Translations under genes and position numbers: made by a program
Assembly (NCBI GenBank): GCA_963971405.1
Contig: OZ020492.1
Span: 12,016,151 to 12,080,150 of the forward strand
DNA length: 64,000 nucleotides
Source of the DNA: Psococerastis gibbosa
Lineage: Eukaryota; Arthropoda; Insecta; Psocodea; Psocidae
Reading direction: 5' to 3'
In this document: one piece after another, positions 50,101 to 54,239 of the stretch
Numbering within the stretch: the stretch's first letter is position 1
Layout of the letters: every line of letters begins with the position of its first letter
Notes under the pieces: generated by a model
The model's input: only the letters and a program-made list of their open reading frames with translations
Told to the model about the DNA's origin: nothing
Database searches by the model: none

Positions 50101-51779
50101 ATTTTAAAAAAGCATGACAATTTCAATTGATCTACATATAAAATCAGAGAATAAATAAAAACTGGAATATTGATTTAAAAATTAATACTAAAAGAGCATA
50201 AACTATTAGTCAAATAATTAATTTAAGGTCATTCTCATTGTTTATTTTAATAACTGGAGAGGAATCAGTTTTTCGACACAACAAAACCACGAAACCAAAT
50301 GTATTTATAACTGAGAGCACGTGCCTTCATTTTCGCAGCCTGAAATAGTCGACGGTAATGGGGACTTAGGCTTTCACCTATGTAGATTCGACCGCTTCCC
50401 TTTCCGAATAATTGCTGATTTGTAACAACTTTCTTGGATTTAACAATGAGGTCTCGTTTTTTCCTGTTTGACAGTTGAACTATAACCGCCGGGATCCTTC
50501 CATTGACAGCTTTCAAGCGATGAGTAGCCTGAATTTCACCGGCGTCCAACTGTACTCCCAACTTGGCGGCAACTTCAATGACCACATTTTCGATACTTTC
50601 ATTAGGCTGCTGAAGGACTTCCCTAATCTCGAAAGATGCATTTCGGAAGTATTGCTCAACTTTAGCTAGCCTATCCTCCAGATCCATAATTTTGTTATCC
50701 TTGTGTTTGAGTTCATCCCTTAGTCGCTTTTGTTCATCGAACATCTCGTCGAATTTCTTTGACTGATATTGAATTGAGGAATTCAAATCATTCATTGCAC
50801 CACACAGCTTAGCAAGGAGGCTGCAAATATTATCAGAGGAAATCTCATTTTTGTCAAAAAATGGTATTGGCGTTTCATGATTTGCTTTGGTGTTTTCTAT
50901 TAAGCTTGTTTTATTTATGCATGATTCGCAATGCCAGGAGGAGAAATTTCCACTTATGTTCATGTCAGTAAATTGTTCGACTGATATCTCAGCACAACCA
51001 CGGTGATAAACCAATCTGCAGTTTGAATCACTGCATGTGATAGTATCATCATGCCTATTAATTTTTTTGCTGCATTTATAGCAATTAGGCATTTTAAAAT
51101 CAACACAAAAATGTCTAGGCTAGTTAAAATTAAAATCAAAGTTTTTACACTGGGGACTGGATCTCAAGATCTTCGTATTCCAACAGTCCTGACGGTCTAG
51201 ACCACTAGGTCAAAGTAACGCTTGTGGAGACTGGCAAGATAGGATGCACTTATAGTCAATAAGTAGACGCAGGTTGTAGCAGGACTTTGCTCAAGGTTAA
51301 TCTCAAGGAGAAAAACGCACACGACACAACTATTTCTTTCCACTTACCCCTGCCGGACAGGGTTGTAACTCCAGGCGATGATGGGGAATGGCGTAATCCA
51401 CCAGTGTATCGATAAATTCCACCCACACAAGCACTAGATATCCAAATTTCAATATAAAAACGCAGAGCAAAAAAATAAACAGTGTAGCGTCATGGACATG
51501 CGCACATGGTTTAACTTCAGGCAACGCCACAGTCTAATCTTCAAGTCTATACTTACTCTACTTTATCCAACGGTTGTTCCATTGTTGGAAGTTGTTACTC
51601 CTTGCAGTCCTTTGCGAATATAACTAATGCTATTTTTCATTTTGAATCTACTTCCGCTTTTGTTTCAGAATGCCGAAGTGCTCTTCTCTATTTTGTCGCT
51701 AATGAACCATGTGGACTATCCTGGACTCGCACTACTCTCCGCAGCAGTACGTCGTCGAATGCAAGAGTTTGAGAACTAA
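16732..51779 (+). CDS. CFAP410: CFAP410 (C21orf2) cilium/basal-body LRR protein, nine exons
   Basis: Joined exons 16732-16811, 22995-23060, 38315-38482, 39912-40101, 41853-42017, 43151-43318, 44488-44691, 45230-45346 and 51669-51779 give 1269 coding bases, 422 residues plus stop. All introns are GT-AG and every junction keeps frame. The start MVRLTEEMVIARARTSDM matches the family's MKLTRKMVL-type N-terminus. It is followed by ...RKLNCWGVDLTDISL..., an LRR block with LKELYVRKNNI and LRHLWLAENPC, and an LRR cap YRLAVLKTLPNLERLD. The last exon gives the C-terminal helix (VLFSILSLMNHVDY...). Known family members act at the ciliary base and basal body and associate with NEK1 and the DNA-damage response in vertebrates. 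In insects a role in sperm flagella or sensory cilia is inferred. The protein is longer than vertebrate CFAP410 (about 256 residues) because of a low-complexity middle encoded by exons 5-8. Introns 1, 2 and 8 are large and full of transposons. Confidence 0.88.
17223..17345 (-). repeat. Truncated repeat R copy in CFAP410 intron 1
   Basis: The block 'ggtcgctttcccttgattct' and the following A/T-rich motif order match 37561-37680 in the same orientation, so it is a short piece of repeat R. Confidence 0.5.
17856..18250. mobile_element. PIF/Harbinger-like MITE, 395 bp (family P)
   Basis: The inverted repeats start GGCGGGGATTCCACCGACC and extend about 110 bases inward, including a second internal 'ggcggggtttccaccg'. 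TTA flanks both ends (17853-17855 and 18251-18253). There is no coding capacity. A sister copy with an inverted centre is at 28821-29211. Confidence 0.82.
18395..18960 (-). pseudogene. RTE-like RT remnant split by a repeat-E insertion
   Basis: The blocks 18395-18545 and about 18870-18960 align with consecutive parts of the RT C-terminus at 20735-21145 ('caatctattgaatggtttgc' and 'tgtctcagaatatgtcccat' type sequence). Between them sits repeat E (about 18545-18870). The remnant is decayed and lies antisense in CFAP410 intron 1. Confidence 0.55.
18545..18870 (+). repeat. Dispersed repeat E, copy 1
   Basis: After a (gtt)n run comes 'tttccaacgcctgctttcag', then 'cctgattatagtggattccg' and 'cactaccaagttgccgcag'. 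Matching parts are at 29940-30085, 36620-36870 (reverse) and 46300-46490. No terminal repeats or coding sequence are evident. Confidence 0.55.
19435..19990 (+). repeat. Dispersed repeat R, copy 2
   Basis: It shares the motif order of 15765-16365 (aacacctaaaaatgcacctg, tgttggagctg, tgtgtaagtccaaaataa, aacgtgtaaatccactgaaa) with considerable divergence. Confidence 0.55.
20014..20235 (+). repeat. SINE family A, full-length copy
   Basis: This is the cleanest copy: the A box is tgtagaatagtggtagag and the B box is ggttcgagtcc at about 20065. The shared body and a (ttta)n-type tail at 20212-20235 follow. It lies in CFAP410 intron 1. Confidence 0.75.
20735..21145 (-). pseudogene. RTE-like LINE reverse-transcriptase C-terminus
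   Basis: A 136-residue open frame reads LELWCYRRIMKIPWRDHITN, then EEVLHRINEKR and GRQRKDYLEDVMKGLG. This is the signature order of RTE-type RT C-termini (RRxLxIxWxDxxTNEEVL...). The catalytic RT core is missing, so it is a 5'-truncated copy. It lies antisense in CFAP410 intron 1. Confidence 0.7.
21803..21975. repeat. gtctcg/cgagac-rich block with hairpins
   Basis: The motif gtctcg or its complement appears about eight times, including the perfect hairpin gtctcgaaa-ttt-tttcgagac at about 21823-21843. It begins 'tagtgttcgccc', which resembles some hAT termini, but no convincing flanking duplication was found. Confidence 0.4.
22735..22925 (-). repeat. Dispersed repeat D (reverse copy)
   Basis: This is the reverse-complement relative of 6285-6480, sharing 'tgccaatggccagaaa' and 'cgtaggtccatgaaaagtc' type motifs. 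It lies just upstream of CFAP410 exon 2. Confidence 0.45.
22995..23060 (+). CDS. CFAP410: CFAP410 exon 2
   Basis: The 66-base exon between tttctag and gtaaga encodes GVDLTDISLLRRMQNVEVLS, the first LRR unit (compare the family's LTDIS...LEVITLS). Both boundaries split codons so that frame is kept. Confidence 0.85.
23119..23325 (-). repeat. SINE family B with 36-base T tract
   Basis: The T run at 23119-23154 is the complement of the SINE's A tail. The body runs to about 23325 ('gagttacgacacg' family core appears as 'tagttacgacacgtctccga'). It is inserted just after CFAP410 exon 2. Confidence 0.65.
23437..23649. mobile_element. Foldback element family F (full-length ends)
   Basis: The outer ends are AAGGCTTTCACGGCTGGAGT and the near-complement actccggccgtgaaagtctt. 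A second inverted pair (agtagaatccgg / ccggactatact) lies inside, with a centre containing 'acgtttagaagt' and 'gatgttgaccgc'. Other copies or pieces are at 28227, 35393, 39560, 40577 and 55660. It is non-coding. The class is uncertain; the non-coding end of a Penelope-like element is one possibility. Confidence 0.55.
24219..24614. mobile_element. TTAA-flanked palindromic MITE (family T2)
   Basis: The ends GAGGACATGCTACGTA and the complement are flanked by TTAA at 24215-24218 and 24615-24618. The arms share 'ttcatgcatcat' and 'ttatttaattaac' blocks with family T1, but the terminal 60 bases differ completely. Confidence 0.82.
25294..25813 (-). pseudogene. Decayed CR1-group LINE 3' end with (TTCA)n tail
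   Basis: The minus-strand frame 25547-25813 resembles a CR1-group RT C-terminus (FMRSALFIGVKHFNALPLI). About 250 bases of 3' sequence lead to a (gaat)n run at 25290-25313, the expected microsatellite tail. The element lies antisense in CFAP410 intron 2. Confidence 0.55.
25912..26188. mobile_element. Palindromic MITE with GGCCCGTATTACACTG ends
   Basis: The inverted terminal repeats of about 25 bases (ggcccgtattacactgtaaa) are joined by AT-rich palindromic arms rich in 'ttttataaaa'. The flanking trinucleotides are ttg and ttt, so the duplication is unclear. It has no coding capacity. Confidence 0.7.
26205..26480 (-). pseudogene. Decayed RTE-like RT remnant
   Basis: The minus-strand translation contains RSLIATVPVRIANCMSHLI followed by RHKGLPNTIKEDF and TNARG, parallel to RAIMATISTRRGKWMGHIL and RHKGLLKNINEGM at 20735-21145. 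It is frame-broken and isolated. Confidence 0.55.
28069..28693. mobile_element. T1 MITE carrying a nested family F element
   Basis: Left end AAGTGTACAGCTCGTAGG, right end its complement, TTAA on both sides (28065-28068 and 28694-28697). The uninterrupted unit of the host repeat near 29374 has a single TTAA at the matching place, which confirms the duplication. Family F sequence occupies 28227-28438 within it. Confidence 0.85.
28227..28438. mobile_element. Family F foldback element nested in a T1 MITE
   Basis: The inverted arms contain 'agtagaatccgggctgatgg' and 'ccatcagcccggattctact'. Between them lies the family centre 'ccaaacgtttcgtcaacatc'. The left outer end 'aaggctttcacggctggagt' is present, while the right end stops at 'ggttcttcat'. 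Confidence 0.65.
28821..29211. mobile_element. PIF/Harbinger-like MITE (family P) in the tandem array
   Basis: It is 391 bases with inverted ends GGCGCATATGCCACCGACC and complement. It is flanked by taa (28818-28820) and tac (29212-29214). The intact unit at about 29500 reads straight through with one taa, so the element duplicated a 3-bp target. The internal unique region is inverted relative to the copy at 17856-18250. Confidence 0.82.
29940..30085 (+). repeat. Dispersed repeat E, partial copy
   Basis: It begins 'tgtttccaacgcctgctttc' and ends near 'ggagttgactgacaggg', matching the first half of 18545-18870. Confidence 0.55.
30455..30785. mobile_element. Truncated T1 MITE split by a SINE
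   Basis: It begins after TTAA at 30451-30454 with GAATGTACGCCCCGTAGG and follows the left arm of family T1. The arm is interrupted at about 30526 by a SINE and resumes at 30703 with 'gttattaaagatttggctca'. The right arm is missing. Confidence 0.65.
30526..30701 (+). repeat. SINE family B, sense-strand copy nested in a MITE
   Basis: The head 'gacttcgatggtctggtggt' has an A-box-like tggtctggtgg. The body contains 'gattggagacgtgtcgtaac', and the tail is an A run at 30693-30701. Insertion into a T1 MITE arm fixes both ends. Confidence 0.65.
30785..31735. other. CFAP410 intron 2 sequence with no feature seen
   Basis: AT-rich sequence without recognisable repeats, exons or RNA motifs. Confidence 0.4.
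31740..31859. mobile_element. Short PIF/Harbinger-like MITE (TTA/TAA-flanked)
   Basis: The inverted ends GGCGGGTATTCCACATACGT and complement span 120 bases and are flanked by tta (31737-31739) and taa (31860-31862). The internal 'gacgtggtagcagaattttt' is shared with 13586-13726. Confidence 0.78.
32482..32642. mobile_element. Poly-G foldback element (hAT-like), cluster copy 1
   Basis: It has the same ends and internal 'ttttcctctcaaaatccgat' as 5968-6144, with two G runs. It lies at the left of a cluster of four such elements. Confidence 0.7.
32910..33175 (-). pseudogene. LINE 3' end with RT zinc-knuckle remnant
   Basis: On the minus strand the translation reads LHRIGVAAEPFCPLCD, then HLKTCQALVSSRGSPDYVLY and a stop after KLMAEA. 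A T run (A tail on the other strand) follows at 32908-32922. The same ending is at 41370-41505, and a related zinc knuckle at 3336-3520. Confidence 0.6.
33180..33351. mobile_element. Poly-G foldback element (hAT-like), cluster copy 3
   Basis: Internal sequence is nearly identical to 32482-32642. The left terminus is replaced by 'gatctagtatcaagccattt', which itself is internal element sequence, so the copy arose by duplication or recombination and not by fresh insertion. Confidence 0.6.
33971..34100 (+). repeat. SINE family A, 5'-truncated copy
   Basis: It starts at 'cctcggagggcatgtaaagc', runs through 'ctttatagccctaactccgc' to 'aacaaaaagtcc' and a (ttta)n tail. Confidence 0.7.
34100..36350. 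other. CFAP410 intron 2, mostly unclassified
   Basis: It contains a family F fragment at 35393-35470 ('aaggctttcacggccggagt') and a C run near 34977. No exon or complete element is seen. Confidence 0.4.
36620..36870 (-). repeat. Dispersed repeat E (reverse copy)
   Basis: It carries the reverse complement of the 18545-18870 order: 'gggacatgataacgcgctga', 'cgtgtgactttactatgttc', then 'gggtgcctcaagttaa' and 'gcttaaagcagaaa'. Its left boundary abuts a short open reading stretch at 36412-36612. Confidence 0.55.
37140..37700 (-). repeat. Dispersed repeat R, reverse copy with (CTGT)n
   Basis: This is the mirror of 15765-16365: 'aatttatatatggaaagctt', a (ctgt)n stretch at 37279-37340, 'gggctaactcaatttggggg', then 'ggtcgctttcccgttgatag' and 'ggcatgttttaggtgttaaa'. 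Confidence 0.65.
38102..38260 (-). repeat. SINE family B, diverged copy beside CFAP410 exon 3
   Basis: A T run at 38101-38110 precedes 'ttgagttacgacaggtctct'-type family core. It ends about 55 bases before the exon 3 acceptor. Confidence 0.55.
38315..38482 (+). CDS. CFAP410: CFAP410 exon 3 (LRR core)
   Basis: The 168-base exon encodes VNKITSLADFQYCKNLKELY, VRKNNIKNLNEVYYLKTLPC and LRHLWLAENPCAAPE, the most conserved LRR part of the family (compare ELYLRRNRI...LRVLWLAENPC). The boundaries are ttttcag and gtaagt. Confidence 0.9.
38490..39905. other. CFAP410 intron 3, no second gene seen
   Basis: Mostly unique sequence, with a short family F piece at 39560-39600 ('aggcctatcatcccggatta'). Some open stretches occur, for example 38817-39053, but they lack family similarity and splice context. 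Confidence 0.45.
39912..40101 (+). CDS. CFAP410: CFAP410 exon 4 (LRR cap)
   Basis: The exon encodes YRLAVLKTLPNLERLDDVVV followed by a linker that ends ...PPPQNTMPPVS. YR..VL.TLP.L..LD is the LRR cap motif of CFAP410. Acceptor ttttcag, donor gtaagt, phase 0 at the 3' end. Confidence 0.9.
40311..40525 (+). repeat. SINE family A, full-length copy
   Basis: It has an A-box-like tgtagagtagtagtacgc, a B box ggttcgagtcc at about 40363 and the shared body to 'aacaaaaagtcatta'. It lies 210 bases after CFAP410 exon 4. Confidence 0.7.
40577..40762. mobile_element. Family F foldback element, internally deleted right arm
   Basis: The left arm is complete from 'aaggctttcacggccggagt' to 'gatgggccgtggtcgaattg'. 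The centre includes 'ccaaacgtttcgtcaacatc' and 'ggctccgtagcg', then jumps directly to 'attctactggttcttcatt', so most of the right arm is missing. Confidence 0.6.
41370..41505 (-). pseudogene. LINE 3' end remnant (RT C-terminus and A tail)
   Basis: Nearly the same sequence as 32910-33050: T run, then the complement of a reading ending GSPDYVLYWAARKLMAE and stop. It is joined on its other side to a family C SINE piece (41505-41565). Confidence 0.55.
41853..42017 (+). CDS. CFAP410: CFAP410 exon 5 (duplicated exon, copy a)
   Basis: The exon is 165 bases, phase 0 at both ends, and encodes RSPPNRRVSVPQGEPDDATY... through DPPARRPSDVHCD. It aligns over its whole length with exon 6. It is proline-, serine- and arginine-rich, and no domain is recognised. 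Confidence 0.8.
42125..42290 (+). repeat. Dispersed repeat D in CFAP410 intron 5
   Basis: It shares 'ttttatgggccatta', 'tggccgttggcatactag' and the following motif order with 6285-6480. Confidence 0.4.
43151..43318 (+). CDS. CFAP410: CFAP410 exon 6 (duplicated exon, copy b)
   Basis: The exon is 168 bases, phase 0 at both ends, and encodes RSPPNRRVPVPQEDLDNDIS... through DEPPTRRPTVLHYE. It shares with exon 5 the RSPPNRRV.VPQ start, the central .SKYS/.VKYQS stretch and the PP.RRP end. Acceptor tttcag, donor gtacgc. Confidence 0.8.
43921..44380 (+). pseudogene. CR1-group LINE 3' end, sense, just before CFAP410 exon 7
   Basis: An open stretch reads DIYVGSKLFNILPHDLKN and ...KLFRKHLKTLLKVKAFYS, an RT C-terminus of the CR1 group. 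A short 3' region and a (tatct)n-like tail near 44355-44372 follow. The tail is about 110 bases from the exon 7 acceptor. Confidence 0.65.
44488..44691 (+). CDS. CFAP410: CFAP410 exon 7
   Basis: The exon is 204 bases, phase 0 at both ends. It encodes a serine/asparagine-rich stretch (PVHNSSNSSENGAMNASGGG) and ...AFLHYLSNGDRLSPE. It has no recognised domain, and its inclusion rests on frame-perfect splice sites. Confidence 0.65.
45230..45346 (+). CDS. CFAP410: CFAP410 exon 8
   Basis: The 117-base phase-0 exon encodes REGEITPENCDRHYRQWWHD followed by MESEVMNPSRFPRKKSYPK. Acceptor tgttttag, donor gtaagt. Confidence 0.75.
46300..46490 (+). repeat. Dispersed repeat E, partial copy in CFAP410 intron 8
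   Basis: It matches the second half of 18545-18870 ('gacctcctgattatagtgga' to 'cactaccaagtta'). Confidence 0.55.
46697..46723. repeat. (GTAA)n microsatellite, LINE 3' tail
   Basis: Seven consecutive gtaa units at the 3' boundary of the minus-strand LINE. Confidence 0.85.
46968..50047 (-). pseudogene. LINE ORF2: endonuclease and reverse transcriptase with one frameshift
   Basis: The 5' part (50047-48116, 643 residues) holds an APE-type endonuclease with FHMNIRS, IVLSEAWL, CIYRPPS, VGDMNVD, CIDHIF and the SITDH motif. The RT begins with ENWRPISQVSVLAKIIEKCL and QYGFRPKRCTQDA, then LDIKKAFD (motif A). The frame then breaks and the RT continues in another frame (48119-46968, 383 residues) with GVPQGTVLGPLLF (motif B), FADDTAL (motif C) and YLGVIID, then a conserved C-terminus. 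The two frames meet within about 15 bases, around an A run at 48132-48135, which points to a single-base indel. All other hallmark residues are in place, so the copy is young. It could also be a sequencing error. Confidence 0.88.
50265..51092 (-). CDS. LINE ORF1: PHD finger, coiled coil and FP-like C-terminal domain
   Basis: An intact 275-residue ORF. Cysteines 4, 7, 20, 25, histidine 30, and cysteines 33, 55 and 58 make a C4HC3 PHD finger. A predicted coiled coil (KRLRDELKHKDNKIMDLEDR, about 125-150) follows. A C-terminal region with GRIYIGESLSPHYRRLFQAA and YKYIWFRGFVV resembles the FP-type domain found in ORF1 of many insect LINEs. ORF1 proteins bind the element RNA. PHD fingers are known in some CR1-group ORF1 proteins, where a chromatin-targeting role has been suggested. 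Confidence 0.8.
   Translation of the reverse strand: MPNCYKCSKKINRHDDTITCSDSNCRLVYHRGCAEISVEQFTDMNISGNFSSWHCESCINKTSLIENTKANHETPIPFFDKNEISSDNICSLLAKLCGAMNDLNSSIQYQSKKFDEMFDEQKRLRDELKHKDNKIMDLEDRLAKVEQYFRNASFEIREVLQQPNESIENVVIEVAAKLGVQLDAGEIQATHRLKAVNGRIPAVIVQLSNRKKRDLIVKSKKVVTNQQLFGKGSGRIYIGESLSPHYRRLFQAAKMKARALSYKYIWFRGFVVSKN
51140..51222 (-). repeat. tRNA-like segment upstream of LINE ORF1
   Basis: The minus strand reads tgacctagtggtctagac (A-box-like) and, about 40 bases on, gagatccagtccc (B-box-like). It may be a SINE head or part of the LINE's own 5' region. It does not fold as a convincing complete tRNA. Confidence 0.35.
51669..51779 (+). CDS. CFAP410: CFAP410 exon 9 (C-terminal helix and stop)
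   Basis: It encodes NAEVLFSILSLMNHVDYPGL, then ALLSAAVRRRMQEFEN and TAA (51777-51779). This corresponds to the family's C-terminal helical segment (NVLTAILLLLREL...). Acceptor tgtttcag. Confidence 0.88.
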   Translation, partial: NAEVLFSILSLMNHVDYPGLALLSAAVRRRMQEFEN

Positions 51780-52637
51780 TGGATGTCGTCCTTCGTCCTT
51801 GCGAGAGTGAGACAGTTTTCAGAGTAAATATCTATCAAAACCGCAGCCTATTACTACTATTAATGACGTCATTTTTTATATTTGCACTCTCCTAAAACTG
51901 TATCCGTTGATGGTTGTTTTGATTTATAGTGCAGTATATTCATCCCGCGCGATTTTTTTATTTGAGGCACGTCAATATTAGATCGTTACGAATTGCCATT
52001 CTTGCACGCAGTCGTCAAAAATATATCTTCAATAACGGAAGGTAATCCACACTGGCCCCCGAAAAGCCCACGCGTACCTGTCTTCTTACACTTTACACTT
52101 CCTTTACAACTACGAGGGTTTGCGTGCAAGAAATCTAATTTGTGAACCCGTAAAACGGTATTATTATTATTGCTAGTTTGAAACCCATGAAAGGAGTTAA
52201 AAGTTGTTTTTTTGTAAAAAGTATAGTTTTCATTCTGATAATATTTTTTTCCTATGCTGTTGATATTCCTAATGATAAGAAACACTAAAGATGTATTAAA
52301 TATCAGGTTAACGGTTAAGTGATGTACTATAGGCTATACACATTAGGGCCTCTTTATACTATCTTACTGCTTCCTTTGTGAATATGGTCTGTATCTCATA
52401 TTCGGAGTAAAAAAATTGGCATTTTGAATATTTTAATTTCGAAATACGTGGAGAATAGATGTTTGGTTAAGCTAATTTTAATTTACAGTCTGGTGATATT
52501 AATAACGGCTGCATCCTCTCTATCCTCTAATCGGGTGTAAGAGAGATCGTAGAAATGGTTGTAGCTTAATGTAGTAATTTATGATACTTAGCATGTATAC
52601 TGCCATTTATAATTATGAGGCCTTTGCAATGTTTATT

Positions 52638-52643
52638 AATAAA
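52638..52643 (+). terminator. Candidate CFAP410 polyadenylation signal
   Basis: AATAAA about 860 bases after the stop codon, the first perfect hexamer noticed downstream. There is no transcript evidence, and other signals may be used. Confidence 0.35.
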
Positions 52644-53644
52644 TACGGCAGTGATACTTTAATACTACAGTATAATTACATTAACTGCTCTTTTCTTGCA
52701 CCATAGCAGCCGATTTATAAAATTTAGGATTGTAGCATGAGTATGGCTAGGAATCCCTGAGAAATAATATTACATGCATAATTTTTTGGTTAATTTAAAA
52801 AAAACTTATTAATTTTATAACAATTTCTTGACACACTTGGGAAACGTTAGTTCACGATTAAATGTATAGATGTCGTTCCTTATTACTACAAGTTGTTGAA
52901 ATATACTACTAATAATAATACTACTCACTAATTCTGCTACTAAAGCTCTTAGTTTCTCACTTGAGTGCAAGCGTGATATGTAAATAGCAAGTGCCTACTG
53001 TAAGCATGTTGCAGATGTAGTATACTTGAATCATTGTTATTAAACTATTATGTTAGAAGTGGTCTTCCACATAAGTGAATTAGGTTGTATTTAAAATGTG
53101 AAAACTTTCGCCATCTACCTTCTATATTTTTCTAATTTATGCAAAATTAAGTTGTCCAATTGCACATTTCTCCCTAGCCTTTCTCCAACAACAACTTCGT
53201 TTTTTGTAGATTTTCAGTTTTGTAAATTATTTCACGGTGCTGCTCAGTGATAGAGTGAGGTTTCCTCCGAACTAAAACTTGACGACCAGAATTTCATACA
53301 GGCATTGGATCTTTGGCATGAATGAAATTGCATTATATAAAGCTCCCGCCATGAAAATGTTCACAGTTTGATTGAAATCTTCTTGGAAGTACATCAACTC
53401 CAATAATTGGAGTTATAGTAAGATTAATAATGGAGTTATACAATTCAATTTGGACCATTCTATTCGGGTGTATTTTAAAGAAAAAAAACTGTAAATTTTT
53501 CATTAATTAAATGAGTGGTAGCACACTACTGTACATAAAAAAGTAAAAAAGTCGAGGTTTTACTGAACATCGCGGTCAAATATGGCTGTTTGACTGTCTT
53601 CGCCCATTATTGAGCAGCCAAGTCACCCATTGGCTTAAATAATT

Positions 53645-53834
53645 TTGGCTGCAAGCGATTCGGACAATGGAAGCCGTACTGTAATAGGGCGATCAATTGT
53701 CGTGGAAAAATTGACGATAAAAAGTTCCTTAAGTCAACCCAAAGAAATAAAATTTTTGCCCCGGCACATAGTGAAAATTATGATGGAGTTGTTCGACGTC
53801 TCTAAAGTATATACCTCTAATTCTAATCCCATAA
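53645..53834 (+). other. Possible orphan exon or gene remnant
   Basis: An open stretch with coding-like composition reads RSIVVEKLTIKSSLSQPKEI followed by KFLPRHIVKIMMELFDVSK. It is bounded by 'gctgcaag' and 'caaag|gttggt', which could act as weak splice sites. No start codon or neighbouring exon was found, and no family is recognised. It may be an exon of an unseen gene or a fossil. Confidence 0.3.
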
Positions 53835-53904
53835 CAAGTAATGCATTGTCAAAGGTTGGTCACAGAATGGTCCTCCAATGCGAGGTGTTTTATTACAATT
53901 CTTT

Positions 53905-54030
53905 TTTTATTGATTAATCGCCTACAAATTTTATGACGAACAACCTCTGAAGCTCCATTGGTAATGACTACCCTTGAAGAGTTACGGCAATCAAGAGACT
54001 CGCTAAAGTATAAGCAATCTTGACTTGGCA
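53905..54030 (-). repeat. Probable SINE family B relative
   Basis: T-rich start, then 'attaatcgcctacaaatttt' and 'agagttacggcaatcaagag', in the order of family B but strongly diverged. Confidence 0.35.
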
Positions 54031-54239
54031 AGTTAATAAGAAGACCATGTCTTGGCTAAGCAATGTAGTGAATTCAGTCAACTGATTGCTGATTCTAGGA
54101 CTGTAAGTTGTGATTACCGTCGTGCTTATTGGTTAACAGTAGTTTTCTACTTTCAGTCTCCTTTGGTGTATAGTAAGCCTGTCGGCGAATATACTTACTC
54201 TGCCATCTGAGTAATGGACCTATCCTTATAGCAGTAGAA

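Larger units (their letters stand above)
46697..51240 (-). mobile_element. CR1-group non-LTR retrotransposon, nearly complete
   Basis: Reading on the minus strand: ORF1 (51092-50265) with a PHD finger, ORF2 in two frames (50047-48116 and 48119-46968), about 240 bases of 3' region and a (TTAC)n tail seen as (gtaa)n at 46697-46723. The microsatellite tail fits CR1-group elements. The 5' end is not fixed; 51240 is a guess. It lies antisense within CFAP410 intron 8. Confidence 0.85.
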
